From Arthrobacter gallicola (GTDB taxonomy: Bacteria > Actinomycetota > Actinomycetes > Actinomycetales > Micrococcaceae): a DNA stretch of 64,000 nucleotides. Of the stretch, positions 20,319 to 28,700 are shown one piece after another. Each line of letters starts with the position of its first letter. Position 1 is the stretch's first letter. The stretch is from assembly GCF_014836775.1 (NCBI RefSeq), contig NZ_JACSQD010000006.1, forward strand, positions 1-64,000, written 5' to 3'. The notes beneath the pieces are model-generated. The model was not told the DNA's origin. It saw only the letters and a list, made by a program, of their open reading frames with translations, and ran no database searches. Both the position numbers and the translations under genes were made by a program.

Positions 20319-20358
20319 GTTAAACTAACGTTCACTTCAAGGGCGCCGTTCGTTCACC
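20319..20358 (+). promoter_or_regulatory. PHO-box-like direct repeat (RegX3/PhoP-type site)
   Basis: Four 7-nt units sit at exact 11-bp spacing: GTTAAAC (20319), GTTCACT (20330), a degenerate GGGCGCC (20341) and GTTCACC (20352). A further ATTCACC lies at 20307. The actinobacterial PHO box is GTTCACC direct repeats with 11-bp periodicity. Its position between divergent senX3-regX3 and phoU supports autoregulation by RegX3. Confidence 0.75.
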
Positions 20359-20432
20359 GGTTACTGGCACCATTGACGGAGCCGTACCGGCTGGCGGCCG
20401 GCTGTATAAATGTTCATCGAAAGGACGCATCA

Positions 20433-21095
20433 GTGCGCAAGGTTTTTCAAGCCGAGCTTCACCAAATCGGAGAGGAGCTGACCCAGATTTCCCAGCTCGT
20501 TACCGAGGCGATGAAAAAGGCCACTCTGGCGTTCGAGACCGCAGATACCGAGCTCGCCCAGGACGTGATCGCCGCTGATGCACGCATTGACTTCCTGCAG
20601 AACGACCTTGACGAGCGTGCCATCGATATCCTGGCGCTGCAGGGGCCCGTGGCCAGCGACCTGCGGATGATCGTCGGGTCCCTCCGGATGAGCGCATCGC
20701 TCGAACGCATGGGCGACCTTGCCCGCCACATCGCCCAGCTGACCCGCCTGCGCTACCCGGCCAACGTGGTCCCCGACTCCATGGTTGAGACCTTCAAGGA
20801 AATGGCACGTCTGGACATCGCGATCTCTGAACTCCTGACCGAGCTCCTGGAGACCCGCAACCTGGAACTCAGCAAGGACATCTACGCGCACAACACACGC
20901 ATCAACGAACTCCACGTGAGTGTGTTCAAGGCCGTGGCCTCACCGGAGTGGAACAACTCCGCTGTCACTACCGTGGATCTGACCCTGGCCAGCCGCTACT
21001 TTGAACGGTTCGCGGACCACGGCGTGTCAGTGACCCGCAAGGTCAACTACCTCGTGACCGGTGACTGGCAGCCCATTTCTGAGAGCCCGCTCTGA
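20433..21095 (+). CDS. phoU: Phosphate signalling/transport accessory protein PhoU
   Basis: This 220-residue protein is two PhoU three-helix repeats. The first contains QISQLVTEAMKKATLAFETADTELAQDVIAAD and the second ELLETRNLELSKDIYAHNTRINELH. The conserved QGPVASDLRMIVGSLRMSASLERMGDLARHIA motif is present. PhoU dampens SenX3 (PhoR-type) signalling through the Pst transporter. The start is GTG at 20433 with AAAGGAC upstream; earlier in-frame starts run into the PHO-box region. No pst genes are in the window. Confidence 0.94.
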   Translation: MRKVFQAELHQIGEELTQISQLVTEAMKKATLAFETADTELAQDVIAADARIDFLQNDLDERAIDILALQGPVASDLRMIVGSLRMSASLERMGDLARHIAQLTRLRYPANVVPDSMVETFKEMARLDIAISELLTELLETRNLELSKDIYAHNTRINELHVSVFKAVASPEWNNSAVTTVDLTLASRYFERFADHGVSVTRKVNYLVTGDWQPISESPL

Positions 21096-21173
21096 TCAAC
21101 TGACTCCGGACCGGCCAGCCGACTCCGAACTGATCAGCTGACTCTGCCCAGGCCCAGCCGGCGCGCAGACTGA

Positions 21174-21208
21174 AAAGGCGCCCCTCCCCGTGCGGGAGGG
21201 GCGCCTTT
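21174..21208. terminator. Bidirectional intrinsic terminator between phoU and gpmA
   Basis: AAAGGCGCCCCTCCC pairs with GGGAGGGGCGCCTTT around a 5-nt loop. It lies between convergent phoU and gpmA and has A/T-rich flanks on both sides. Confidence 0.85.
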
Positions 21209-21222
21209 CTGCGCGGAACAGG

Positions 21223-21978
21223 TTACTTCTTCTGCTTGCCCTGATTCGCCACGGCCTGAATGGACGCAGCTGCGGCCTCCGGGTCGAGGTAGGTGCCGCC
21301 GGCCTTGACCGGCTTCAGGTTTTCGTCGAGTTCATACACCAGCGGGATACCGGTGGGGATGTTCACGGCGGCGATGTCGGCGTCGGAAATTCCATCGAGG
21401 TGCTTGACCAGGGCGCGCAGCGAGTTGCCGTGCGCGGCGATCAGAACGGTTTTGCCGGCCCGGATGTCCTTGGTGATCTCGTTTTCCCAGTACGGCAGGA
21501 AGCGTTCCAGGACATCCTTGAGGCACTCGGTGCGCGGCAGCTCATCCGCGCTGAGGTCCGCGTAGCGCGGGTCGTGGGCCTGGGAGAAGTCGCTGTCGTC
21601 CGGCAGGGGCGGCGGCGGGGTGTCGTAGGAGCGGCGCCAGAGCATAAACTGCTCTTCGCCGTATTCGGCCAGGGTCTGGGCCTTGTCCTTCCCCTGAAGG
21701 GCGCCGTAGTGCCGCTCGTTCAGGCGCCAGCTGCGCTTGACGTCGATCCAGATGCGGTCTGCCGCTCCCAGTGCGATGTTGGCCGTGTTGATGGCCCGCT
21801 GCAGCCTGGAGGTGTAGAGAACGTCCGGCAGGATGTTGTTCTCCACCAGCAGCTCTCCGCCGCGGAGCGCTTCGGCCCGGCCCAGGTCCGTGAGGTCTAC
21901 ATCCACCCAGCCGGTGAAGAGGTTCTTTTCATTCCATTCACTCTGCCCGTGGCGCAGAAGGATCACTTTGTAGGTCAT
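21223..21978 (-). CDS. gpmA: 2,3-bisphosphoglycerate-dependent phosphoglycerate mutase
   Basis: This 251-residue enzyme interconverts 3- and 2-phosphoglycerate in glycolysis. The phosphohistidine motif [18 protein letters not shown] is at the N-terminus, with [12 protein letters not shown] and [16 protein letters not shown] later. The start is ATG at 21978 ([11 protein letters not shown]), which gives the family's usual length. An ATG at 22155 would add 59 implausible residues. A TACGAT box lies 6 nt before the ATG and no Shine-Dalgarno is present. Confidence 0.96.
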   Translation of the reverse strand: MTYKVILLRHGQSEWNEKNLFTGWVDVDLTDLGRAEALRGGELLVENNILPDVLYTSRLQRAINTANIALGAADRIWIDVKRSWRLNERHYGALQGKDKAQTLAEYGEEQFMLWRRSYDTPPPPLPDDSDFSQAHDPRYADLSADELPRTECLKDVLERFLPYWENEITKDIRAGKTVLIAAHGNSLRALVKHLDGISDADIAAVNIPTGIPLVYELDENLKPVKAGGTYLDPEAAAASIQAVANQGKQKK

Positions 21979-21984
21979 AAAAGC

Positions 21985-22093
21985 ATCGTATCCGAGTGCA
22001 CTGGCGGCGGGCAGGGCGGCAGCGTAACCAACACCGGGCGATGGGCGGTACCTGTTCGCCCGGTCAGGACCATACCTTCCCGGCCAGTAACAT
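21985..22093. promoter_or_regulatory. Divergent leaderless promoters for gpmA and the methyltransferase-like gene
   Basis: The minus-strand TACGAT (21990-21985) is 6 nt before the gpmA ATG. The plus-strand TAACAT (22088-22093) is 6 nt before GTG 22100. No other clear site is seen in the 121-bp gap. Confidence 0.45.
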
Positions 22094-22099
22094 TGTTTG

Positions 22100-22906
22100 G
22101 TGCAAAATCCCGTGAAGCCCGTTGGAAACATGACCCGGGGCACTACAAACCCCAACCGGCTGCGCAGGGTGGACCGCTGGCTGTCCGGCCCGGAAGCGTG
22201 GCGCCTGCGCCGGGCGGCTGACCCGCTGGTGATCGACCTTGGCTACGGGGCCGCCCCGACGACCGCGGTGGAACTGCACCACCGGATGGGCAGTGTGCGG
22301 CGGGACGTGAGTGTGGTCGGGATCGAGATCGATCCGGACCGGGTCCTGGCTGCCAAACCGCTCGAGCGCTCCGGCCTGAGTTTCCGCCAGGGCGGATTTG
22401 AACTGCCTGTCGACGGACGGCGTCCGGTCATGGTGCGGGCCTTTAACGTGCTGCGTCAGTACGGTGAGGACGAATACGCTGCCCACTGGGATATGGTCCG
22501 CAGCCGGCTCGCGGCCGGGGGGATCTTTGTTGACGGCACCTGCGACGAGATTGGCCGGCGCTCCACGTGGGTGGTCCTTGATCCCTCAGGTCCGGTTTCG
22601 CTGAGCATTTCGCTGCGGTTTGGGGCCTTTGAGCGGCCGTCCGACGTCGCCGAGCGCCTGCCCAAGGCGCTGATCCACCGCAATGTTCCCGGGGAACGGA
22701 TTCACGTTTTCCTGCGGGCAATGGACAAGGCCTGGCTGGACGCGGCCCCGATGGCTTCCTACGGCACCCGGCAGCGCTGGATCGCCATGTGCCGGACACT
22801 GCGCAGCCAGGGCTGGCCGCTGCTGACCGGACCGTCCCGGTGGCGGCTCGGCGAAATTACCGTGGCGTGGAGCGCCGTCGCACCGTCGTTGGGCCGGTGC
22901 AGGTAG
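22100..22906 (+). CDS. SAM-dependent methyltransferase-like protein
   Basis: This 268-residue protein shows a Rossmann-type class I methyltransferase pattern: [20 protein letters not shown] resembles motif I, and [14 protein letters not shown] resembles the acidic end of strand 2. The [15 protein letters not shown] segment would fall near motif IV. The substrate is unknown. The start is GTG 22100, 6 nt after a TAACAT box. A TTG immediately upstream (22097) and an ATG at 22130 are alternatives. Homologues beside gpmA are common in actinobacteria as far as I recall. Confidence 0.75.
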   Translation: MQNPVKPVGNMTRGTTNPNRLRRVDRWLSGPEAWRLRRAADPLVIDLGYGAAPTTAVELHHRMGSVRRDVSVVGIEIDPDRVLAAKPLERSGLSFRQGGFELPVDGRRPVMVRAFNVLRQYGEDEYAAHWDMVRSRLAAGGIFVDGTCDEIGRRSTWVVLDPSGPVSLSISLRFGAFERPSDVAERLPKALIHRNVPGERIHVFLRAMDKAWLDAAPMASYGTRQRWIAMCRTLRSQGWPLLTGPSRWRLGEITVAWSAVAPSLGRCR

Positions 22907-22923
22907 AGCCGGCTACCGGGCCG

Positions 22924-23247
22924 CTACCAGGACCCGTAGGCTCCGCCGCGGCCTTTGGACTCGTTCAGCGCCGGGCGGACGTCCGCCAGGTAGACCGACG
23001 CCGCGACCACGGCAGCCAGCTCAAAGAGCAGCAGGGCCAGCGGGCCGAACAGCAGCACCGAGAGCAGACCCACCGCGGCGGCACCGCCGGTGAGGCCCAT
23101 CCAGAACCCCTTGGTCCGTTTGTAGGCACGCTCGAAATCCGCGGGCTTGCGCCGGGCGCAGTCCGCGAAAGCCCACAGTTCGATTCCCAGGGCCACGAGG
23201 CCCAGGACCAGGTAGAGCAGGTTCTGCAGCTGGAAGACTAGTATCAC
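22924..23247 (-). CDS. DUF2516-family small membrane protein
   Basis: This 107-residue protein begins with a hydrophobic helix (VFQLQNLLYLVLGLVALGIELWAFADCARR). A basic stretch with KRTKGFWMGLTGG follows, then one or two more helices (AAVGLLSVLLFGPLALLLFELAAVVAASVYLADV). The pattern matches the actinobacterial DUF2516 family, whose function is unknown. The start is GTG 23247. It is preceded after 6 nt by TAGGCT, which lies across the stop codon of the next gene upstream. Confidence 0.8.
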   Translation of the reverse strand: MILVFQLQNLLYLVLGLVALGIELWAFADCARRKPADFERAYKRTKGFWMGLTGGAAAVGLLSVLLFGPLALLLFELAAVVAASVYLADVRPALNESKGRGGAYGSW

Positions 23248-23253
23248 TCGGCC

Positions 23254-23259
23254 AGCCTA
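23254..23259 (-). promoter_or_regulatory. -10 box for the DUF2516 gene, overlapping the upstream stop codon
   Basis: TAGGCT on the minus strand, 6 nt before GTG 23247. It overlaps the last codons of the trans-sulfuration gene that ends at 23257. Confidence 0.45.
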
Positions 23260-24411
23260 CCGTGCCAGCGCCTGCTCAAGGTCGTTCCAGAGGTCTTCAA
23301 CGTTTTCGATTCCCACGGACAGCCGCAGCAGATTCTCCGGAACAGATACCGGTTCTGCTGGCTGCCGCCTCCGCCGCTCGATCAGCGATTCAACTCCGCC
23401 CAGCGAGGTGGCCGGAAGCCAGAGGTTCACTTTTTCGGTCACGGCGTCCGCCGCAGCAGCGCCGCCGGCCACCTCAATGCAGAGGATCGAGCCGAAGCCG
23501 TTCATTTGGGTGGCTGCCCGGGCGTGCCCCGGATCTCCGGGAAGCCCCGGGTAACGGACGTTTTCCACCCGGGGATGTTCCTGCAGCCGGCGGGCCAGGT
23601 CCATCGCCGTCGCCATGGACCGTTCCACCCGCAGCGCCAGCGTGCGCAGGCCGCGCAGGGCCAGCCACACCTCGAACGGACCGCCCACGGCACCGTGCAG
23701 CGAACGGTAGGTCAGCAGCTGGGCGCGCAGCTCCGGATCGGAGGTAACCGCTGCGCCGAGGACGACGTCGGAATGGCCGGAAAGGTACTTGGTCACCGAA
23801 TGGACGACGACGTCGGCACCCAGGTCCAGGGGCCGGGTCACGAGGGGCGTCGAGAAGGTGTTGTCTGCCACCACGATGGCTCCGGCAGCGTGGGCAGCCG
23901 CGCTCAGCGCCTCAATATCGGCGACTTCCAGCATGGGGTTGGTGGGGCTCTCGAGCCAGAGCATCGCCGCTCCGTCCAGCGCCTCGATGACCTCAGCGGT
24001 GTTCGCAATATCCACCGTGCGGACACTGATCCGCCCGTTCTGGGCATCTTCAGCGGCCAGCAGAAGGGAGCCCTGATAGCTGTGCCGGGGCATCACCAGG
24101 GTTCCGCCGGCGGGAATCAGGGACAGTGCGGCGATGACCGCTGCCAGCCCGGAGGAGTAGACCAGCGCGGGAAGCTCAGCATTCTCCAAGGCTCCCAGAG
24201 CCTCCTCGAACGGTTCCCACGTGGGATTGGAGTACCTGCCGTAGACGCGGTCGCCGTCCCGGGTCGCGCCGGTTCCGAGGAACGTCGAGGTGAGGACGAT
24301 CGGCGGATTGACCGCCGAATCCGCGAGGCGTTCCGGGCGTCCGGCGGACACCACGAGGGTTTCGGCGGACAGGTTCGCGGCATGCCGTTTCGGCTCGGTG
24401 GCTGTGCTCAT
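23257..24411 (-). CDS. Trans-sulfuration PLP enzyme (cystathionine gamma-synthase/lyase-like)
   Basis: This 384-residue Cys/Met-metabolism PLP-dependent enzyme has the family features VYGRYSNPTWEPFEEALGALE, YSSGLAAVIAAL, the PLP-contact VVADNTFSTPLVTRPLDLGADVVVHS and the Schiff-base lysine in VTKYLSGHSD near residue 208. It could be a cystathionine gamma-synthase (MetB), gamma-lyase or methionine gamma-lyase, and sequence alone does not decide between these. The start is set at ATG 24411 (MSTATEPKRH), 7 nt after TAGGCT. An upstream start at 24513 would add 34 residues of low plausibility. Confidence 0.85.
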   Translation of the reverse strand: MSTATEPKRHAANLSAETLVVSAGRPERLADSAVNPPIVLTSTFLGTGATRDGDRVYGRYSNPTWEPFEEALGALENAELPALVYSSGLAAVIAALSLIPAGGTLVMPRHSYQGSLLLAAEDAQNGRISVRTVDIANTAEVIEALDGAAMLWLESPTNPMLEVADIEALSAAAHAAGAIVVADNTFSTPLVTRPLDLGADVVVHSVTKYLSGHSDVVLGAAVTSDPELRAQLLTYRSLHGAVGGPFEVWLALRGLRTLALRVERSMATAMDLARRLQEHPRVENVRYPGLPGDPGHARAATQMNGFGSILCIEVAGGAAAADAVTEKVNLWLPATSLGGVESLIERRRRQPAEPVSVPENLLRLSVGIENVEDLWNDLEQALAR

Positions 24412-24418
24412 GGCATTC

Positions 24419-24424
24419 AGCCTA
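24419..24424 (-). promoter_or_regulatory. -10 box for the trans-sulfuration gene
   Basis: TAGGCT on the minus strand, 7 nt before the ATG at 24411, with no Shine-Dalgarno between. Confidence 0.45.
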
Positions 24425-24534
24425 GACCCGCCGGGCGCCGCACCGCCGAACGTTTCGCTATGCTCCGTCATGTTTCGCCGGGCCGCCTGCCCGCGGGTTC
24501 CACCTGCCGGCACGGCGTTCCCAGCCTGACTGGG

Positions 24535-24540
24535 TAGGCT
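24535..24540 (+). promoter_or_regulatory. tmk -10 box (leaderless arrangement)
   Basis: TAGGCT is followed by 6 nt and then the GTG at 24547. This argues for that GTG rather than the in-frame ATG at 24541, which directly abuts the -10 box. Confidence 0.5.
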
Positions 24541-24546
24541 ATGCGG

Positions 24547-25188
24547 GTGAGTATTTCGAAACCTTCCGCCGGTCTCTTTATTGCCTTTGAAGGCGGCGAC
24601 GGCGCCGGTAAGTCGACGCAGGCTTCACTGCTCACGGAAGCCCTGGAGCAGGCGGGCCGGCGGGTGGTCCGCACCCGCGAGCCCGGCGGAACCCCTGTGG
24701 GCGAGAAACTGCGGGGACTCGTCCTGGAGCACGGCCACGGGGAAATTGATCCCCGCACCGAAGCCCTGATTTTTGCCGCCTCCCGCGCGGCGCACGTCCA
24801 GCAGGTGATTCTTCCGGCCCTGGAGCGCGGCGACGTTGTGGTCTGCGACCGTTACATCGATTCCTCTGTTGCCTACCAGGGCGCTGGACGCGCGCTGGGC
24901 ACAGACACCGTCCGCGGACTCAATGAATGGGCTACGGAGGGACTGGTTCCCGACCTCACGGTCCTCCTGGACGTTGACCCCGGGGCCGGCCGGAGCCGCC
25001 GCACCGCCTCCGCTGCCGCCGAAGACCGGCTTGAATCCGAGCCCGATGAATTCCACGGCAGCATTCGGGAAGCGTTCCTGACGCTGGCCGGGGAATCCCC
25101 CGAACGGTATCTGGTGCTCGATGCCGGACTTCCGGTGCCCGTACTGGCCGGGCAGATCCTGGCCCGGATCGGCGGGCTGCTTCCGTGA
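24547..25188 (+). CDS. tmk: Thymidylate kinase
   Basis: This 213-residue kinase phosphorylates dTMP to dTDP. The P-loop is GGDGAGKST (residues 16-24), with TREPGGTPVGEKLR (the DR/EPGG substrate motif), DRYIDSSVAYQG and a lid region rich in Arg (GRSRRT). The GTG at 24547 is preferred from the promoter position. Starting at ATG 24541 would add two residues. It overlaps holB by 4 bp (GTGA), a conserved actinobacterial pair. Confidence 0.96.
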   Translation: MSISKPSAGLFIAFEGGDGAGKSTQASLLTEALEQAGRRVVRTREPGGTPVGEKLRGLVLEHGHGEIDPRTEALIFAASRAAHVQQVILPALERGDVVVCDRYIDSSVAYQGAGRALGTDTVRGLNEWATEGLVPDLTVLLDVDPGAGRSRRTASAAAEDRLESEPDEFHGSIREAFLTLAGESPERYLVLDAGLPVPVLAGQILARIGGLLP

Positions 25189-26327
25189 GCGTCTGGGATG
25201 ACCTCCAGGGGCAGGCTCCCGTGGTCGACCAGCTGCGCCGTGCGGCCGCCGAGGAACGCCCCACCCATGCCTGGCTGTTCACCGGACCGCCCGGCTCCGG
25301 GCGGTCCAACGCTGCCAGGGCCTTTGCCGCTGCCCTGCTGTGTGAAGCTGAGGACCCTTCCGAGCGCGGTTGCGGACACTGCCGGGCCTGCCGCACCGCC
25401 CTGGCCGGTTCCCATGCCGATGTCTCCTCGGTGACCACCGAGAAGGTCACCATCAGCATCGACGAGGCCCGCGAGCTGGTGAAGAAGGCCCAGGACAAAC
25501 CCTCCACCGGACGCTGGCGGGTGCTGATCGTTGAGGACGCCGACCGCATGCAGGAACGCAGCACCAATGTGCTCCTCAAAGCGATCGAGGAACCGCCGCC
25601 GCGGACCATCTGGCTGCTCTGCGCGCCCAGCCCCGGGGATGTGCTGGTGACCATCCGGTCCCGGTGCCGTCCCGTGGGCCTGCGGCTGCCGCCGGTGGCC
25701 GACGTCGCTGAACTCCTGGTCCGCCGCGACGGGGTCGACCCCACCGTGGCTGTGGAGGTGGCCCGGGCCGCGCAGAGCCACGTGGGTGTGGCCAAGCGCC
25801 TCGCCACCGATGAGGGAGCCAGGGCCCGGCGGGAGAAGATCGTGCGTCTTCCGCTGTCCCTGCGCAGCGTATCGGGTGCCATGAAGGTGGCTGCGGACCT
25901 GGTGGCCCTGGCCGAGGCCGAGGCCGCCAGCTCCTTTGAACAGCGGAACGCCGAGGAGAAGGCCGCCCTGCTGGCGTCGCTCGGCGCCCCGGAGACGGGA
26001 ACCCTGCCGCCCTCGATGCGCAGCCAGGTCAAGCGGCTGGAAGATGACCAGCTGCGCCGGGCGAAACGTTCCAAGAATGATTACTTCGACCGGGCCCTGA
26101 CGGACCTGCTGTCCTTCTACCGCGACGTCCTGGTACTTCAGCTGGATTCCGGGACTGACCTGGTCAATGAGGCGCTCCGCTCCGAGCTTGAGGAGTTTGC
26201 CGGCCGCAGCGCTGCGGAAGCAACCCTGGCGCGGATGGAGGAGATCAACGCCGTCCGGCGCCGGCTGGTCACCACCAACGTCGCCCCGCTGCTTGCCATC
26301 GAAGCGATGGCAGTCAGCCTGTTGTGA
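25185..26327 (+). CDS. holB: DNA polymerase III subunit delta'
   Basis: This 380-residue clamp-loader subunit has an AAA+ fold with the Walker A-like GPPGSGRS, where Arg replaces the usual Lys as in many non-hydrolysing delta' subunits. A zinc-module region CGHCRACR with an upstream cysteine follows. The Walker B region is VLIVEDADRMQ, then NVLLKAIEEPPPRT, and TIRSRCRPV is the sensor 1/SRC motif. The GTG start overlaps the tmk stop, so translation is coupled. It is essential for loading the sliding clamp. Confidence 0.94.
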   Translation: MSVWDDLQGQAPVVDQLRRAAAEERPTHAWLFTGPPGSGRSNAARAFAAALLCEAEDPSERGCGHCRACRTALAGSHADVSSVTTEKVTISIDEARELVKKAQDKPSTGRWRVLIVEDADRMQERSTNVLLKAIEEPPPRTIWLLCAPSPGDVLVTIRSRCRPVGLRLPPVADVAELLVRRDGVDPTVAVEVARAAQSHVGVAKRLATDEGARARREKIVRLPLSLRSVSGAMKVAADLVALAEAEAASSFEQRNAEEKAALLASLGAPETGTLPPSMRSQVKRLEDDQLRRAKRSKNDYFDRALTDLLSFYRDVLVLQLDSGTDLVNEALRSELEEFAGRSAAEATLARMEEINAVRRRLVTTNVAPLLAIEAMAVSLL

Positions 26328-26377
26328 TGACACCCCGCCACAGCGCCAGCACCCCTATGGACTCAGGAGCCGCACCA

Positions 26378-27946
26378 ATGCCCCCAGTACGACGCCGTCC
26401 CCGGACTTCCGTCCGCACCCTGCGCCGCGCCGCGGCAGCCGCCGGTGCCGCCGCCGTCGTCCTGGGTTCCCTGGTTGCCTGCACACCCGAGGAGTCCCAG
26501 GGGCCGGAAGAAGGCACGCAGTCCGCGGCGCCGGAGGTCATCGGTGACGTCCCGGCGGAGCTCGAGTCGTACTACACGCAGGAAGTCGTCTGGGAGCCCT
26601 GCGAGGAGGACTTCCTCTGCGCCAGCGTTGAAGTGCCCATGGATTACTCGGATCCCGGCAGCAGCATCGGGCTCGAAGTGATTCTGGCCGAGTCCGGCGG
26701 CACGCCCGCCGGCACCATCCTGCTCAACCCCGGCGGACCGGGCGGTTCGGGGTATGACACGGTGCTTGAATCCCTGAAAGGGGTCACCACCGACCGGCTG
26801 CGCAGCAGCTTCAACGTGCTGGGCTTCGATCCGCGCGGCGTCGGCCGTTCCACCCCGGTGGACTGCCTGAGCGACAAAGAGCTCGATGAGGCGCGCAGCG
26901 AAACCATTGATCCGTCCACGGACGCCGGCTTTGAGGAAGCCCGGGAGAGCGCCCGGGACTATGCCGAGCAGTGCGCCACGGAATCCGGTGAGCTCCTTGG
27001 TTTTGTGGACACCAAAAGTGCCGCGCGGGACATGGACATCCTGCGCGCCGTCGTAAACGATCCGAAACTCAACTACCTGGGCTTCTCCTACGGCACCTTC
27101 CTCGGAGCAACCTATGCAGAGCTGTTCCCGGAGAACGTCGGCCGGATGGTGCTGGATGGAGGAATTGATCCATCGGCCAGCAACGAGGAGATCACTCTTG
27201 GCCAGGCGCGGGCTTTCGAAACGGCGATCCGCTCCTACGTCGAAGACTGCCAGTCTTCCTCCAACTGCCCGCTGGAGGGCAGCGTTGACGACGGGGTGCA
27301 GACTATCCGCGACCTGATCGCCTCCGTCGAAGCCAGCCCGCTGACAGCAGCGGACGGACGGGTGGTCAACGCCTCGATCTTCGTCAGCGGGTTCATCCTC
27401 CCCCTGTACAACGACGCCAACTGGCCCGCCCTCACCCAGGCACTCAGCTCGGCCCTGCGCGGTGACCCCACAACCATGCTGATGCTGGCCGACCTTGGTG
27501 CGGAGCGGAACCAGGACGGCACCTACGCCTCCAACTCCTCCGAGGTGTTCAGCGCGGTGAACTGCCTTGATTACCCGATGGAAACCGACCGCGGGGCGAT
27601 GGCGGTGGATGCCGCGGAACTCGACGAAGCGTCCCCGACCCTGGGCCGGTTCCTCGCTTACGGCGGTCTGACCTGCGAGGCATGGCCGCATGCCCCGGTG
27701 AACGAACCGCACCGGATTACCGCAGAGGGTGCTGCGCCTCTGCTGGTCATTGGCACCACCGGCGACCCGGCCACCCCGTACGAGTGGTCGCAGGCGCTGG
27801 CGGATCAGCTGGACTCGGCGGTGCTCCTCACCTGGGAGGCCGAGGGCCACACCGCATATGGCCGCGGAAACCAGTGCATCGCGGATGCGGTGGATGACTA
27901 CTTCATCGACGGGACAGTGCCGGAGGACGGTTTGGTCTGTTCGTAA
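26378..27946 (+). CDS. Secreted alpha/beta hydrolase, tripeptidyl aminopeptidase type (S33)
   Basis: This 522-residue lipoprotein has a signal helix ending in a canonical lipobox (LGSLVAC), preceded by an Arg-rich N-region. The catalytic domain has the oxyanion segment LNPGGPGGSGYD, the nucleophile Ser in GFSYGTFLG (about 237), Asp in GTTGDPATPYEW (about 463) and His in EGHTAYGRG (about 491), followed by the TAP-like C-terminal domain. It probably removes peptides or similar groups outside the cell. The start ATG 26378 has CAGGAG 8 nt upstream. Earlier in-frame starts (26324, 26327) touch the holB stop. Related proteins include the streptomycete Tap peptidases and CaeA-type esterases. Confidence 0.85.
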   Translation: MPPVRRRPRTSVRTLRRAAAAAGAAAVVLGSLVACTPEESQGPEEGTQSAAPEVIGDVPAELESYYTQEVVWEPCEEDFLCASVEVPMDYSDPGSSIGLEVILAESGGTPAGTILLNPGGPGGSGYDTVLESLKGVTTDRLRSSFNVLGFDPRGVGRSTPVDCLSDKELDEARSETIDPSTDAGFEEARESARDYAEQCATESGELLGFVDTKSAARDMDILRAVVNDPKLNYLGFSYGTFLGATYAELFPENVGRMVLDGGIDPSASNEEITLGQARAFETAIRSYVEDCQSSSNCPLEGSVDDGVQTIRDLIASVEASPLTAADGRVVNASIFVSGFILPLYNDANWPALTQALSSALRGDPTTMLMLADLGAERNQDGTYASNSSEVFSAVNCLDYPMETDRGAMAVDAAELDEASPTLGRFLAYGGLTCEAWPHAPVNEPHRITAEGAAPLLVIGTTGDPATPYEWSQALADQLDSAVLLTWEAEGHTAYGRGNQCIADAVDDYFIDGTVPEDGLVCS

Positions 27947-27991
27947 ACCACTGCGGTGCCGCTGGGTTGCGGGGGCTTCCCGGCGGCGCTT

Positions 27992-28020
27992 TTGACCCGG
28001 ATGCTCCCGCCGTATAAAGT
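27992..28020 (+). promoter_or_regulatory. Promoter of tRNA-Thr
   Basis: TTGACC (27992-27997) and TAAAGT (28015-28020) are separated by 17 nt. This is a near-consensus vegetative promoter about 45 nt before the mature tRNA. Confidence 0.7.
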
Positions 28021-28065
28021 TATTCCTTGTGGATTCTGGCCGGTAGCCCGGCGCAGAGGAAGCCC

Positions 28066-28138
28066 GCCTCCTTAGCTCAGTTGGTAGAGCGTCTCACTCG
28101 TAATGAGAAGGTCGCCAGTTCGATTCTGGCAGGAGGCT
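28066..28138 (+). tRNA. tRNA-Thr (anticodon CGT)
   Basis: A full cloverleaf is visible. The acceptor strands GCCTCCT and AGGAGGC pair, the D arm is GCTCAGTTGGTAGAGC, and the anticodon stem TCTCA/TGAGA encloses CTCGTAA (anticodon CGT, codon ACG). The T arm contains GTTCGATTC. CCA is not encoded. Confidence 0.97.
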
Positions 28139-28145
28139 CCCTATC

Positions 28146-28178
28146 GAAGCCCTCGGAACCCCCGGTTCCGGGGGCTTC
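28146..28178 (+). terminator. GC-rich hairpin after tRNA-Thr (probable terminator)
   Basis: GAAGCCCTCGGAACC pairs with GGTTCCGGGGGCTTC, with one mismatch and a very short loop. No T-tract follows, so termination efficiency is uncertain. Confidence 0.55.
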
Positions 28179-28202
28179 GCTGCAGCGCGAGCCCGGCAAC
28201 AT

Positions 28203-28700
28203 TTGGGAGCAATCATCACCACCCTCACCACCGCCGTCCGGAGGCGCCCCGAATCCGCACGGGCAGCCGGGTACTGCCTGCACATCTTTTTCGGGGTAAG
28301 CATTCTCCTGCTGCTCAGTGATCCGGTGGCTGGGATCATCGCCATTATGCCCGTGGTTTTTGGCTTCATCGGTATTTTCCGCCAGCTCCGCAGTGCCCTC
28401 GCCAACCGCCGTGCGGCCGCTGACCGTTCGGCGCAGGAGGCGGGCCGGGCCGGGACCCGCGGCTACCTTCCGTCCAGCACCTGGCGCAGCACCCCGGCAA
28501 AGGCATCCGGATCTCCCGCGCCCGGTCCGGCTTCCGGACCCATGAACCCGCTGTGTCCGCCAGGGAAGGTCACCGGCAGTGTTCCCAGCCGGTCAGCTGT
28601 CACCTTGGCGGCGCGTGCCGCCATCGTGCCGCTGGATTCCTCCCCCACACCAACGACAATGCTCGCCGGACCATCACGGAGCCCGTCAAAGTCCGGCTGA
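28203..28700 (+). CDS. Possible small membrane protein, C-terminus overlapping the next gene in antisense
   Basis: The open frame encodes 165 residues from a TTG start. The first ~65 look real, with two hydrophobic segments (YCLHIFFGVSILLLLS and VAGIIAIMPVVFGFIGIF) and a basic tail (RQLRSALANRRAAADR). From about residue 88 the frame runs antisense through the end of the hydrolase gene on the minus strand and becomes low-complexity Ser/Pro/Ala. There is no good ribosome-binding site. Either the gene really overlaps by 238 bp, or its true stop has been lost by mutation or sequencing error. Confidence 0.4.
   Translation: MGAIITTLTTAVRRRPESARAAGYCLHIFFGVSILLLLSDPVAGIIAIMPVVFGFIGIFRQLRSALANRRAAADRSAQEAGRAGTRGYLPSSTWRSTPAKASGSPAPGPASGPMNPLCPPGKVTGSVPSRSAVTLAARAAIVPLDSSPTPTTMLAGPSRSPSKSG

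Noticed and set aside
28146..28178. An attachment site or integrated element next to tRNA-Thr
   Set aside because: The hairpin after the tRNA looks like a terminator. No integrase and no repeat of the tRNA 3' end were seen.
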